Origin: Methylovulum psychrotolerans
GTDB taxonomy: Bacteria; Pseudomonadota; Gammaproteobacteria; Methylococcales; Methylomonadaceae
Assembly: GCF_002923755.1 (NCBI RefSeq)
Contig: NZ_PGFZ01000002.1
Span: 233,079-297,078, forward strand
Reading direction: 5' to 3'
DNA length: 64,000 nucleotides
Positions 8,542 to 18,339 of this stretch are shown piece after piece. Made by a program: the position numbers and the translations under genes. The first letter of the stretch is position 1; every line of letters starts with the position of its first letter. The notes under the pieces were generated by a model. The model was not told where the DNA came from, searched no databases, and was given only the letters and a program-made list of their open reading frames with translations.

Positions 8542-9855
8542 ATGGAACAAAAAAACCATTACGTCAATTGGTTCAGAGCCTCATCGCCTTATATCCACGC
8601 CCACCGCAACAAAACGTTTGTGGTTGCGTTTGGTGGCGAAGCCGTGCTGGCGGACGATTTCCAAGATCATGTCCATGATTTTGCTTTGCTTAACAGCTTA
8701 GGTATCCGCCTAGTATTGGTGCATGGTATCCGCCCGCAAATTGATCAGCGTCTAAAGGACGGTCTGCCACCGCGTTTCCATAAGCATCTGCGCATCACTG
8801 ACGGGCCGGCTTTACAGTGCGTCAAAGAGGCGGCAGGCTTAGTGCGGGTCGAGATTGAAGCGTTGCTGTCCTTGGGCTTGGCGAATTCGCCGATGGCAGG
8901 GGCAAAAATTAAGGTGGCCTCCGGCAATTTTGTGACCGCCAAACCGCTAGGGGTTATTGACGGCATCGATTATTGCCACACCGGGGAGGTGCGCCGGATT
9001 GACAGTGAGGCCATCCACCAGCAACTCGACCAAGACAATGTGGTGCTGATTTCGCCGATTGGCTATTCGCCTAGCGGGGAAATCTTTAACTTATCCGCCG
9101 AACAGGTGGCGACGGCGGTGGCGATTGCCTTAAAAGCCGAAAAACTGATTTTTTTGACCGAACAGAACTGCGTTAGTCCCGATAGCGGCGAACAGCTCCA
9201 ACAATTGACCAGCTCTGAAGTGTCAGGATTGCTGGAGCGGCATCCTGACCTACCCGAAACCATCAGCCAGCCGCTGAGGGCCGCCCGCCATGCTTGCCAA
9301 TCGGGCATTGCGCGGGTACATCTGATTAACCGTTTCCAAAACGGTGCCTTGTTGCTGGAATTGTTTACGCGTGACGGTATCGGTACGCTCATCAGCTCGA
9401 GCCCGTTTGAGGAATTGCGCCCGGCCACACTGAATGACATCGGCGGCATTTTAGAGCTGATCAAACCGCTTGAACAACAAGGTATTTTGGCAAAACGTTC
9501 CAGAGAAAAAATCGAGATGGAAATCGGCGATTATCTGATCATCGAACGCGATGGCCTAGTCATTGGCTGTATTGCCTTACATGCGCATCTGCAACGCCAT
9601 TTTGGGGTGCTGGCTTGTCTGGCCGTACACCCGGAATACCAGCGTTCAGCCCGCGCTAACCGTCTGTTAGACTATGCTTGCCGCAAAGCCAAGCAGTTGC
9701 ACTTAAAAACCTTATTCGTCTTATCGACTCAGACTGCACATTGGTTTATCGAACGGGGCTTTACGGCTTCGGATGTTGATAGCCTGCCTGAGCCGCTTAA
9801 GGCGCTTTATAACCCGCAAAGAAATTCCAAAGTTCTTTGTAAAGACCTTGAATAG
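8542..9855 (+). CDS. argA: Amino-acid N-acetyltransferase (N-acetylglutamate synthase) ArgA
   Basis: ArgA acetylates glutamate with acetyl-CoA, the first step of arginine synthesis, and is classically feedback-inhibited by arginine. The 437-residue protein has an N-terminal amino-acid-kinase domain (about 25-270; FVVAFGGEAVLAD, LVLVHGIRPQID) and a C-terminal GNAT domain (about 290-437; LACLAVHPEYQRSARANRLL). Length and domain order match the classical bifunctional-looking gammaproteobacterial ArgA. No ribosome-binding site is visible before the ATG. cpdA follows after 5 bp. Confidence 0.95.
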   Translation: MEQKNHYVNWFRASSPYIHAHRNKTFVVAFGGEAVLADDFQDHVHDFALLNSLGIRLVLVHGIRPQIDQRLKDGLPPRFHKHLRITDGPALQCVKEAAGLVRVEIEALLSLGLANSPMAGAKIKVASGNFVTAKPLGVIDGIDYCHTGEVRRIDSEAIHQQLDQDNVVLISPIGYSPSGEIFNLSAEQVATAVAIALKAEKLIFLTEQNCVSPDSGEQLQQLTSSEVSGLLERHPDLPETISQPLRAARHACQSGIARVHLINRFQNGALLLELFTRDGIGTLISSSPFEELRPATLNDIGGILELIKPLEQQGILAKRSREKIEMEIGDYLIIERDGLVIGCIALHAHLQRHFGVLACLAVHPEYQRSARANRLLDYACRKAKQLHLKTLFVLSTQTAHWFIERGFTASDVDSLPEPLKALYNPQRNSKVLCKDLE

Positions 9856-9860
9856 CTCTA

Positions 9861-10667
9861 ATGATGACATTAGCCACCGAATGCCTGTCAATATTGCAAT
9901 TATCCGACACCCATATCCTTGCCAGTTCCGATGCGACGTTGCTGGGCGTGGATACGGCATATTATTTTCGGGCGGTTTTGGCGCGGGCTTTTGCCGACCA
10001 TCCCCGCTTTGATCTGATTATGCTTACGGGGGATTTGGCGCAAGACCCCATCAGCCCCAGCTACCAATATCTTTTACAGCATATCAGCCAGTACGGTGTC
10101 CCCACGGTATGCTTGCCGGGCAACCACGACGATTACGCCCTGATGCAGCGCGTTCTCAATACTGAACTGGTCAGTTGCCGTAAACAGGTGCTGTTGGGCA
10201 ATTGGCAAATCATTAATCTGAACAGCCAAATCATCGGTGAAGAAGGTGGCTATTTAGATGCCGGAGAACTAAGTTTTTTGTCGGCAAGCCTTAAGGCATA
10301 TCCTGACCGTCATGCCTTAGTTGCCGTCCACCACCATAGCTTGCCCACCGAAAGCTATTGGATGGATACTATGATGATTAGCAATAGCGACGCTTTTTGG
10401 GAAATCCTCAAAAGCCATCGGCAAGTTAAGGCACTGGTAAACGGCCATATCCATCAAGAGATGGAGGCGCAAATAGCCAATGTGCGTATCCTCGGCACGC
10501 CTTCGACCTGTTTCCAATTTAAGCCAAAAAGCCTAGGTTTCGCCCTAGATGAAACGTCTCCCGCCTACCGCCATTTGCAGCTCTACACGGATGGCCGCAT
10601 CGCCACCCAAGTCAAGCGTCTCCCCGAAGCCTTGGTTGGCTTGCAACATACCCCGCATGGCTATTAA
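9861..10667 (+). CDS. cpdA: 3',5'-cyclic-AMP phosphodiesterase CpdA (Icc)
   Basis: A calcineurin-like metallophosphoesterase, 268 residues, most like CpdA, which hydrolyses cAMP to AMP. The metal-binding motifs are in order: LQLSDTHI, MLTGDLAQDP, LPGNHDDY, VAVHHHSLP and VNGHIHQE. It follows argA by 5 bp and may be co-transcribed. Two ATG codons stand in tandem at 9861 and 9864. Substrate is inferred from family resemblance. Confidence 0.88.
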   Translation: MMTLATECLSILQLSDTHILASSDATLLGVDTAYYFRAVLARAFADHPRFDLIMLTGDLAQDPISPSYQYLLQHISQYGVPTVCLPGNHDDYALMQRVLNTELVSCRKQVLLGNWQIINLNSQIIGEEGGYLDAGELSFLSASLKAYPDRHALVAVHHHSLPTESYWMDTMMISNSDAFWEILKSHRQVKALVNGHIHQEMEAQIANVRILGTPSTCFQFKPKSLGFALDETSPAYRHLQLYTDGRIATQVKRLPEALVGLQHTPHGY

Positions 10668-10758
10668 GGCCAACCAATCCCATCGGACGTATTGATGGCC
10701 TTGCCAAAAAAGGACGTTTGGTAGGGTTTATTCATCGGATTTAACAGAGCCATAAGTT

Positions 10759-10777
10759 GATAAATACCGTATTTATC
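10759..10777. promoter_or_regulatory. 19-bp palindrome upstream of kup, possible operator
   Basis: GATAAATAC and GTATTTATC are perfect inverted arms around a single C, 51 bp upstream of the kup start. A TATAAT -10-like hexamer lies at 10804-10809. The placement suits a dimeric repressor or activator, but I do not recognise the binding protein. Confidence 0.45.
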
Positions 10778-10827
10778 CGCATCAATGCGACAATGGCCTT
10801 ATCTATAATTTTTACATAAAGGACAAC

Positions 10828-12717
10828 ATGAGCAGCCAAACCCATGAACACCAACCTTCTAACGGGCTGATGGCCCTGATGTTGGGGGCTATCGGGGTGG
10901 TGTACGGTGATGTCGGCACTAGCCCCTTGTACACCATGAAAGAAATTTTTAACGGCCCCCATGCAGTAGCGGCCACACCGGAGAATATCCTCGGCATCCT
11001 GTCGCTGATTTTCTGGTCGCTGATTATGGTGATTTCAATTAAATATGTGCTGTTTGTCATGCGCGCCAACAACCGTGGCGAAGGCGGCATTATGGCGCTG
11101 ATGGCCTTGGCTTTACGCCACCGTAACCAGCAACGCCAGCGCAATGTCATTATTGCCCTGGGGTTGTTCGGTACGGCGTTGTTTTATGGCGACGGCATTA
11201 TCACGCCGGCGATTTCCGTGTTGAGTGCGGTGGAAGGCCTACAGGTTGCCGCTCCGGGTTTAGAAGCCTATGTTTTGCCTATTACCATTATTGTACTGAT
11301 CGGTTTGTTTATGTTCCAAAGCTATGGCACTGAAAAAGTCGGCCTGTTATTCGGGCCGATTATGTTGGTGTGGTTTGGCGTGCTGGCCGTCATGGGTGGC
11401 CTGAGCATCAGCCAAAACCCGGCGGTGCTGGAAGCCTTAAACCCCTTGTACGGGCTGCATTTTTTTCTTGAACACGGCTGGCACGCCTTTATTGCCTTGG
11501 GTGCGGTGGTGTTGGCCTTAACTGGCGCGGAAGCGTTGTATGCCGATATGGGGCATTTCGGCAAGCGTCCGATTCAATTGGCCTGGTTCTCGCTGATTTT
11601 ACCCGCCTTGGCGGTCAATTATTTTGGCCAAGGTGCTTTGATCTTGCGTGACCCGACCGCCATCCTTAACCCGTTTTACCTGTTAGCCCCATCTTGGGCA
11701 ATGTATCCTTTGATCGGTTTGGCGACTTGCGCCACCGTCATCGCCTCGCAAGCGGTCATTTCGGGGGCGTTTTCCATTACTAGCCAAGCCATGCAAATGG
11801 ACTATATCCCACGTATGCAGCGGGTACATACCTCAACCGAAGCCATCGGGCAAATTTATGTGCCGACCATGAACCGGACACTGTTGCTATTGGTCATTTG
11901 TACGGTGCTGGGTTTTGGCTCTTCCGGCAACCTCGCCGCCGCTTATGGTTTGGCGGTGACGGGCACCATGATGATCACCACCTTGCTGACGCTGATTGTC
12001 GCCCTAGATAGTTGGCAATGGCAGCCTAAATGGGTCTATCCGCTGGTAGCAGTATTTTTAGTGATAGACAGTGCCTATCTGGGTGCCAATGTCTTGAAAA
12101 TCCCCCAAGGCGGTTGGTTTCCCTTGCTAATTGGCGGGGTGTTGTTTTTGCTGATGTCCACTTGGCGGCAAGGCCGTGAGGTGGTTACTTATCACTTGCA
12201 AAAAGCCGCCATGTCCTTAACCAAGTTTATTGACAGCCTCAGCGCCAAGCCGCCGCTGGCGCGTGTACCCGGTACGGCGGTGTATATGAGTGCGCGTAAC
12301 CTGAGTATGCCCCATGCTTTGCAAATTAACTATGCCCACAACCAAGTCCTGCATGAACGGATTGTGCTGTTGACCATCGCCACCGAGGATGTGCCGACCC
12401 TCTTGGACAAGGAACGCGTCGACATTGACGCATTGGCGCAGGGCTTTTATCGCGTGACCGCCCGGCATGGTTTTATGGAAACCCCTAACGTACCGAAAAT
12501 TCTCGGTTTATGCCGTCTGCTTGGTTTGGACATTGACATGGCCAGTGCCTCATTTTTTATCGGTAAAGAAACCCTCATCCCTTCGGATAAGGCCGACCTG
12601 AACCCTTGGCAGGAGAAAATATTCCTGTTCATGTTCCGTAACGCTTCTTCGCCTATTCAGTTCTTTAAAATCCCACCGGAGAGGGTGGTTGAGTTAGGGG
12701 TGCAGTTTGAGGTGTAG
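10828..12717 (+). CDS. kup: Low-affinity potassium transport protein Kup
   Basis: Kup takes up K+ with H+ symport across the inner membrane. The 629-residue protein has the family signature GAIGVVYGDVGTSPLYT close to the N-terminus, about twelve hydrophobic segments in the first 440 residues, the motif GTALFYGDGIITPAISVLSA (in two overlapping halves), and a hydrophilic C-terminal domain of about 180 residues ending in PIQFFKIPPERVVELGVQFEV-like sequence. AAAGGAC is 4-5 nt before the ATG. It stands alone, with its own upstream palindrome and promoter-like sequence. Confidence 0.96.
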   Translation: MSSQTHEHQPSNGLMALMLGAIGVVYGDVGTSPLYTMKEIFNGPHAVAATPENILGILSLIFWSLIMVISIKYVLFVMRANNRGEGGIMALMALALRHRNQQRQRNVIIALGLFGTALFYGDGIITPAISVLSAVEGLQVAAPGLEAYVLPITIIVLIGLFMFQSYGTEKVGLLFGPIMLVWFGVLAVMGGLSISQNPAVLEALNPLYGLHFFLEHGWHAFIALGAVVLALTGAEALYADMGHFGKRPIQLAWFSLILPALAVNYFGQGALILRDPTAILNPFYLLAPSWAMYPLIGLATCATVIASQAVISGAFSITSQAMQMDYIPRMQRVHTSTEAIGQIYVPTMNRTLLLLVICTVLGFGSSGNLAAAYGLAVTGTMMITTLLTLIVALDSWQWQPKWVYPLVAVFLVIDSAYLGANVLKIPQGGWFPLLIGGVLFLLMSTWRQGREVVTYHLQKAAMSLTKFIDSLSAKPPLARVPGTAVYMSARNLSMPHALQINYAHNQVLHERIVLLTIATEDVPTLLDKERVDIDALAQGFYRVTARHGFMETPNVPKILGLCRLLGLDIDMASASFFIGKETLIPSDKADLNPWQEKIFLFMFRNASSPIQFFKIPPERVVELGVQFEV

Positions 12718-12738
12718 GGTAGTTTTTGCTGACAACGC

Positions 12739-13473
12739 TTATCCCATCAACCCAAATCCATAGCGCAACAACTCCCCGCCTTGCTGTTTTAGCCATTGTC
12801 GTTGGCTTTGGTAGCCGGGCAGGTGTTCGGCGACTAAGGCCCAAAACTGCGCCGAGTGGTTGCGGATTTGGATATGGCACAGTTCGTGGACGACGACGTA
12901 TTCCAGTACCTCCGGTGGCGCCATAATCAGCAGCCAGTTGATATTGATGTCGTTGTGTATGCCGCAACTGCCCCAGCGGCTTTTTTGGGTTTTAATCAAT
13001 ACTGACTGCGGGATGAGCTGTTGGGTGGCGGTATGGCGCTCTAGTGCCTGGCCGACGTGTTGGCGGGCCTGTTGTTTGAGCCATGCCACTAAGGCGGGTT
13101 TTAAGGCGGCGCTATGGGCTTCTGGCGGTAAGTGGGCGGGGATTTGCGCGGTCAATTCGCCGTTGAAGCTGATTTTGACGCGCTTATTGGGGTAACGGAC
13201 AAGGCGGAGCGGGTATTGCCCGCCCCGATAGGGGATGGGTGTGCCTTCGCCGTAGGTGGCGGGTAACGGAAAGGCGGCAGGGCGGTTGTTACCTGCGACT
13301 TTTTGCCGGGCTTGTAGAATCCATTGTTGTTTGTCGTTGACGAACTGGTGCAGCAGGGCTTCGGCAACTTTGGGCGGCGCGACCACTTCGATTTTGTCAG
13401 GGGTGACGGTAATGCGCATCCGGCTGACCCGTGGGCTACGGCGGATGCTGTAGGAAAAAGGTAAGTTTGCCAT
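12739..13473 (-). CDS. YgjP/SprT-like metallopeptidase-domain protein (DUF45)
   Basis: A 244-residue DUF45/YgjP-like protein. The C-terminal half holds the zinc-protease motif VVHELCHIQIRNHS (HExxH) followed by FWALVAEHLPGY. Before it stand KTQKSRWGSCG and the ININWLLIMAP strand, which are typical of this family. The physiological substrate is not established. It is convergent with kup (21 bp apart) and has a hairpin upstream that separates it from the giant membrane-protein gene. Confidence 0.85.
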   Translation of the reverse strand: MANLPFSYSIRRSPRVSRMRITVTPDKIEVVAPPKVAEALLHQFVNDKQQWILQARQKVAGNNRPAAFPLPATYGEGTPIPYRGGQYPLRLVRYPNKRVKISFNGELTAQIPAHLPPEAHSAALKPALVAWLKQQARQHVGQALERHTATQQLIPQSVLIKTQKSRWGSCGIHNDININWLLIMAPPEVLEYVVVHELCHIQIRNHSAQFWALVAEHLPGYQSQRQWLKQQGGELLRYGFGLMG

Positions 13474-13529
13474 AGTGGTATAGGGTTGTCGGTGGCTATT
13501 GGCCTGCTGCCATTACGTTAATATTGCCG

Positions 13530-13560
13530 CCGTTTCCCAAAGCCGAAGCTTGGGAAACGG
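13530..13560. terminator. Hairpin after the giant membrane-protein gene
   Basis: CCGTTTCCCAA and TTGGGAAACGG form 11-bp perfect arms around a 9-nt loop. It lies 11 bp past the stop of the minus-strand gene at 13572 and upstream of the YgjP-like gene. There is no strong T tract, so it may be a weak terminator or an intergenic palindrome. Confidence 0.5.
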
Positions 13561-13571
13561 TGTCCGCGTTC

Positions 13572-16500
13572 TTACGCCGCTCCGTCTTTGGGCGGCTCTA
13601 CTGCAACGGGGGCGGCAGGGGCTTTGCGCCATAAGCCATTACTGGCAAAACAGCCCCAGCCCCATTTTAGCCAGTTTACCAAGGACATTGCCAGCCATAA
13701 CGACCAGGCTAACATCAGCAGGCGGTAGGCGATAAGCGGTACGGAGACGATAGAAGCTTGCGGTAATTGCGCGGCACTGCGGTCTTGGTACCAATTGAGG
13801 TTAGTGGCAGTGGAGCCGTTGCCGGTGATACGCATATCGGGTGAGTTTAACAAGCCTTGCGCGACCGCGCCGAACAAGACGGCTAAGGCCACTAGCGTGG
13901 TGAGCGCCACCAGCACTTGCACGGCGTTAAAGTATCGTGTTTGCGTTGTTTGCCCGTGCCGCCAGCCGAGTAGTACCAGCCAGGCGATGACGATGCCTGC
14001 GGTTGCCATCGGCACTTGGCTGAGGCCGAGCAATAACAAAAACCATTGCCAATGCCGCAAGGGCGTTAGGCGGATTTTATCCAAGCCTAATGCCACCATA
14101 AGGATAACCAACAACACGCCCCAAAATAACACCGCCGGCCCTAAGGTGGGGCCGGCTACCCATAATACCCACCGCTCGGCACCTAAGTTAACGGTCAAGC
14201 GGCTGTTGACGCTGGGCAGGCCTAAATCTACCGATGGTGTTTTAGTGATAATGCCTAACGGTTGTTCGGCTTGCCAATGCAGTTCGACCTCTTGCTGGCC
14301 TGGGGTGATCGGTAGGGTCAATTTACGGCCTTGAGGGCGTAAGGGTTGGCTTTGCCCGTTGATGGTTACAGATTGTAAAGCCGCCGTTTCAGGTAAGGTT
14401 AGCGTGTGCTGTCCGCCTTGTGAGCTTTTTAGGCGCAAACGTAACGCCACTGTCTGTTGCCGTTGCCCTGGGGTAAGGTCTAATTGGCTGTCGTCGATGG
14501 TTAAGGTTTGGCCATTGACGGCTTCGGGGCGGGTAATGCGCAAGGTGACGGTTTCGCCCGGCCAAGGCCGCCATTCCGGTTGCCATTGGTCAATGAAGGC
14601 ACTATGGATAGGGGCGATACCTTGGCTTTCCAGATGCCAGATGGGGCTGGCATCGACGCGCCAAACTTCTGTCCATTGCTCGGTGGCGGGTGCAGTTAGG
14701 GTCAGGGCCGGGTTGCGTACTAAGGTCGATTGCCATGTCAGTTCGCTGTCTTGCGCCGCCATATTGACTTCGACGGCGTTGTCTTTAACGTGTATGCCGG
14801 CACTGCTGACCGCTTCGCCGGGTAACAGGCCGACTTTTAACAGCACGGCACTGCCGGGCGGTGACAGGCGGATAATGCGGGTTTCGACCCGCCAATCCAA
14901 GCCCAGTTGCACTGTGCGTTCGACGCGGATAAATGCGGGTAAGGGGCCGGTTTCTAGGGGATGGGTTTTTCCGTCGGTGCGTTGCGGGGCGGTACGGCTA
15001 AATTGTAACTGGCTGTCCGCTACGCCGTCGTCTTGGAGGCCGACCACTTCCCAACCCAATTTATCCAGCACGACCCGTTTGGGTTTTAACGGCAAGGGCA
15101 AGGTGAATTGGCTTAATAAGGGCGGCGTACCGCGTAACACGACCCGATGCCCGCCCGCGTTTAAGTGCATCCATAGGCTGTTGTTATCCCGGTACAGGGC
15201 AGTGGCAGGTGCGCCGTTATCTAAAACCTCATGCGGGAACCATTGCCCATAGTCGGCGGGCAGCGGCAACAGCACCGAAGCGGCGGTGTGGATTTGTAAG
15301 GTGATCTCCAGGTGTTCTTCGTCCAGACGCATCTGCATCTGCGGAATATCGGCACAATTGGGCAAGCAATCGGGTTTGTCTACCGCTTCCAAACGGGTTT
15401 TTAATTGCTGCAACAGCGCGTCACTGGGGTAGTCGGCATAGCTGTCAGGCGAATGGCTCCCTAATAGCAACAATAGCAGCAAGCCTACGCCAGCGGGCGA
15501 CAGTGTCCACCAGCGGGGTGGTTTGGGGAGGATTTTATCGGCGACTCCGAACATCAGCAAGGCCAGTACCGCGACGAATAAGACGCGTAAAAAATTCAGC
15601 AAGGCGGTTTGGCGCGGCGACAAATACCATAAGCTGAGCTGTTGTTGGCTGGTGACCGCACCGATCCATGACAAATGCACGGTATGCCATTGCCATTGCG
15701 GCAGGCCGGGGCCGGTTTGCACTTTGGCGGTGGAATCTACACGTTCGAAAGGGGGTAGGGCAGATGGGGATTCGATACCCCCCATCATGGATTTTTTAAA
15801 CATTGTGTCGTGTTTTGATAAGGTTTCTTGTGGGGAGGCGACGGATAGCGGTGAGGCTGGCATTTCGACTGCTTGACCGTGGGCTTCCAATTGCGGATAC
15901 CAGCCGTTATGGACTTGTTCGGTCATAAACGGTAAGGCTTGCAGTAATAAAGCCAGCCAGCCTATCAGGCGGTAGCCTTGTAGCACCCGCCGAAAGTTTA
16001 AGAATTTATCTTCGGGCAAGGCCTTAAGCAAGGCCGTTGCCGCCAAGATATGCAGCCAAACGAATTGCGGCGCGTGGGGTTCTTGCCAAATCAGCACTAA
16101 GGCCACGAAGGCCAGTATTCCCCAATAAGGTTGCCACAGCTTACCGACTGCCACTGCCGCGCACAGCATCAAGAACCAATCCAATAACGTCCAACGCCAT
16201 AGCCAGCAGTCCGGTACATTATCAACGCCGAAAGCCGCTAACAGCCGCCAACCCGGCGGCAGGTTCAGTTCGGCTTCGGCCTGTTGAAAGTCTTGTTCCC
16301 AACCGACTGCGCCCAACTCGCCAATATTACCGATAATCCGGCTGTCGGCTTGCAGATCAATCCCACCTGGGCGCACTTCCACGCCTTGTTTATCGCTGCC
16401 CGCTTGGCGGGTAATCAACAAGTCTTGATGGTTTAGCGTGACTTTGCCAAGCTGGTTGGAGGCTAAGGTGTTTAAGCGCCAGTCCCGTGCCATCGTGCCT

Positions 16501-17630
16501 ATGATCGTATCATGGGCGGTATAGCCGCCGCCGTCAAAATCCAGCCATAATTTCCGTTTGATAACCAATTGGTTGGCATCGGGTTCTGGATCGCCGCGCC
16601 GGATGACTTTAACCCCCATCGCTTGTCCGGCTTTAATGCTATAGGCGGGCAAATGCTGCCATTCTTCCGGTACATTGTTTTGGCGGGTGTCTATGGAGGG
16701 CAATTGCTCTATTTCGACCACCCGCACCTCTGGGTCAGCTTGGAATAGCCAAATTTCTGAGGCGGGCCAGTCGGCACCGATGGCGGGGAGGGGTAGGCTA
16801 GTCAGTTCGCTGACGCTACGCGCGGTCAGGTCAATTTGCCAGTGTCCGGGGCGTAGTTGCAGCAATAACTGCCCGTCCGCTTCCAGCCGTGCGGGCAGGG
16901 GACTGTCTAAGGTCAGTGGGATAAAGCCGTCAAGCAGAGGCTTAGGTAGTTTTAACTCGCGCTGTTCGCCCGCCACATCTAAGATGATACGGGTAATAGC
17001 TTGCATAGGCACACTGTCGGTAAAGTGGCGGAAGACTTGGATGTCGAGGCTATTCTGGACGTTATCGGGCTTTTTCTGTCCGCTTTCGCTGTCTTTTAGC
17101 CATAATTGGCCTTCGCGTAGCGTTGGGGTGTTAATGGCCTCGCCGTTAATGCTGAGCTGAATTAAGCCCGTATCGGCAGGTAGGCTTAGGTTGTCGGGGA
17201 TGCGCTCCCAGAAAAACTCGCCAGTAATCTGATAAGTGGACGGCGGCTGTGCGCCTGCCAATAATTTGATGCTAGGGATGCCTTCCCTATCCATCACCAA
17301 AGCGGTTTGCTTATTGACCATGACGTTTTGCGGCCAATGTGCGGCATAGCCGGGTAAACCCACCCAAACGTCTTTATAGACCTGCCAAGTGCTGGTGAAT
17401 TGGCCTTTTTGGGCGGATAAATCAAACTGGATGGCGGTCGGCCACAGGCAGCGTTTTTGTTCGGGATCGGTATATAAAAACGGGCAGTTACCTTCGGGGT
17501 TAGGCTCCGAGACCCACGCTATCCAGGGCTTGAGGGGATCAGGGACTTGCTCGTGGCTGAGCGGCTTGGCGCTAACCAAAGCGGCAGATAAACCGAGACT
17601 GAGACAGATTAACCAGACTAGCCGTTGCAT
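13572..17630 (-). CDS. 1352-residue inner-membrane protein of unknown function
   Basis: I do not recognise a named family. From the ATG at 17630 (GGGAG upstream) it starts with a signal peptide (QRLVWLICLSLGLSAALVSA). Then come an approximately 460-residue beta-rich extracytoplasmic region with a CPFLYTDPEQKRCLW cysteine pair, a hydrophobic cluster at about 480-610, and further membrane segments near 675-720. A second large extracytoplasmic domain (about 720-1150) with a DCLPNC motif follows, and then four transmembrane helices (about 1155-1330). A 35-codon upstream extension has no signal character. It follows zur by 110 bp in the same direction, so zinc-responsive expression is possible but unproven. 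A role in envelope transport or metal handling would be speculation. Confidence 0.8.
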   Translation of the reverse strand: MQRLVWLICLSLGLSAALVSAKPLSHEQVPDPLKPWIAWVSEPNPEGNCPFLYTDPEQKRCLWPTAIQFDLSAQKGQFTSTWQVYKDVWVGLPGYAAHWPQNVMVNKQTALVMDREGIPSIKLLAGAQPPSTYQITGEFFWERIPDNLSLPADTGLIQLSINGEAINTPTLREGQLWLKDSESGQKKPDNVQNSLDIQVFRHFTDSVPMQAITRIILDVAGEQRELKLPKPLLDGFIPLTLDSPLPARLEADGQLLLQLRPGHWQIDLTARSVSELTSLPLPAIGADWPASEIWLFQADPEVRVVEIEQLPSIDTRQNNVPEEWQHLPAYSIKAGQAMGVKVIRRGDPEPDANQLVIKRKLWLDFDGGGYTAHDTIIGTMARDWRLNTLASNQLGKVTLNHQDLLITRQAGSDKQGVEVRPGGIDLQADSRIIGNIGELGAVGWEQDFQQAEAELNLPPGWRLLAAFGVDNVPDCWLWRWTLLDWFLMLCAAVAVGKLWQPYWGILAFVALVLIWQEPHAPQFVWLHILAATALLKALPEDKFLNFRRVLQGYRLIGWLALLLQALPFMTEQVHNGWYPQLEAHGQAVEMPASPLSVASPQETLSKHDTMFKKSMMGGIESPSALPPFERVDSTAKVQTGPGLPQWQWHTVHLSWIGAVTSQQQLSLWYLSPRQTALLNFLRVLFVAVLALLMFGVADKILPKPPRWWTLSPAGVGLLLLLLLGSHSPDSYADYPSDALLQQLKTRLEAVDKPDCLPNCADIPQMQMRLDEEHLEITLQIHTAASVLLPLPADYGQWFPHEVLDNGAPATALYRDNNSLWMHLNAGGHRVVLRGTPPLLSQFTLPLPLKPKRVVLDKLGWEVVGLQDDGVADSQLQFSRTAPQRTDGKTHPLETGPLPAFIRVERTVQLGLDWRVETRIIRLSPPGSAVLLKVGLLPGEAVSSAGIHVKDNAVEVNMAAQDSELTWQSTLVRNPALTLTAPATEQWTEVWRVDASPIWHLESQGIAPIHSAFIDQWQPEWRPWPGETVTLRITRPEAVNGQTLTIDDSQLDLTPGQRQQTVALRLRLKSSQGGQHTLTLPETAALQSVTINGQSQPLRPQGRKLTLPITPGQQEVELHWQAEQPLGIITKTPSVDLGLPSVNSRLTVNLGAERWVLWVAGPTLGPAVLFWGVLLVILMVALGLDKIRLTPLRHWQWFLLLLGLSQVPMATAGIVIAWLVLLGWRHGQTTQTRYFNAVQVLVALTTLVALAVLFGAVAQGLLNSPDMRITGNGSTATNLNWYQDRSAAQLPQASIVSVPLIAYRLLMLAWSLWLAMSLVNWLKWGWGCFASNGLWRKAPAAPVAVEPPKDGAA

Positions 17631-17740
17631 GGGTTGCTCCCGAAAGTAATATCGCCCAACAATACCACGAAGTGTCGGGCTTGTACAAAAGATGGGGATT
17701 GTGGGCGTTAGCGGGATTGCCCAAATGGCAGGCAAGACGT

Positions 17741-18235
17741 TTATAACTGGCTACAACGGCGGCAGAGGCCATGTACTTCAATGGCTTTGCTATGGGCGGA
17801 AAAACCCGCTTGCCGGAATTCTTCGGCTAAGACCTGCATAACCCCCGCCGCCATACGTTCTTCAACTTGCTCACATTGTTTGCAGATTAATAACAACTGT
17901 TCATGCTGATGCCCCGAACAACTGCAACCGACAAAGGCGTTTAGGCTTTCGACCCGATGGATAAGGCCTTGGGCGAGCAAAAAATCCAAGGCGCGGTAGA
18001 TGGTCGCCGGTTTGGCGGCGGCTTGTAAGGGTTTGATCCGGTCTAGCAGCTCATAAGCTTTGACCGCCTTATGGCTTTCCCAAATCAAAGCCAAGACCTG
18101 TTGGCGGATGGCCGTCAATTGTACGCCCCGCTCGGTACATAATTGGTCGGCAATTTTTAGGGCATCATCGACACATTGCTGGTGGTTATGGGCAAGCGTA
18201 TCAGTATGGGGGGGCGGTTCGGCAAGTATAGTCAT
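17741..18235 (-). CDS. zur: Zinc uptake regulator Zur (Fur family)
   Basis: A 164-residue Fur-family repressor. The N-terminal winged helix reads TAIRQQVLALIWESHKAVKAYELLDRI and PATIYRALDFLLAQGLIHRVE. The C-terminal dimerisation domain has CSCSGHQHEQ and two CxxC pairs (ICKQCEQ and CRRC at the end), the structural-zinc signature of Zur. With zinc bound, Zur represses znuABC and zinc-independent paralogues. A near-consensus Zur box 28 bp upstream of this start supports the Zur assignment over Fur and implies autoregulation. Confidence 0.9.
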   Translation of the reverse strand: MTILAEPPPHTDTLAHNHQQCVDDALKIADQLCTERGVQLTAIRQQVLALIWESHKAVKAYELLDRIKPLQAAAKPATIYRALDFLLAQGLIHRVESLNAFVGCSCSGHQHEQLLLICKQCEQVEERMAAGVMQVLAEEFRQAGFSAHSKAIEVHGLCRRCSQL

Positions 18236-18263
18236 GGGTACGGCGAGCAGTTAAATTGTGGAT

Positions 18264-18276
18264 GTTATAATATAAC
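18264..18276. promoter_or_regulatory. Zur box upstream of zur
   Basis: GTTATA-A-TATAAC is a perfect 13-bp palindrome that matches the core of the proteobacterial Zur operator (TGTTATANTATAACA). It lies 28 bp upstream of the zur start and overlaps AT-rich sequence that could serve as a -10 element, as expected for an autorepression site. Confidence 0.8.
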
Positions 18277-18339
18277 TGATGGCACACGCCGTCTATGACA
18301 GGCGGGAAAAAGCTTTGCGGGGAGGGAATAGGCGAAAGC

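Noticed and set aside
14359..15252. 297-codon plus-strand ORF inside the giant membrane-protein gene
   Set aside because: It is antisense, rich in Arg/Ser/Cys as shadow frames are, and breaks no known gene order.
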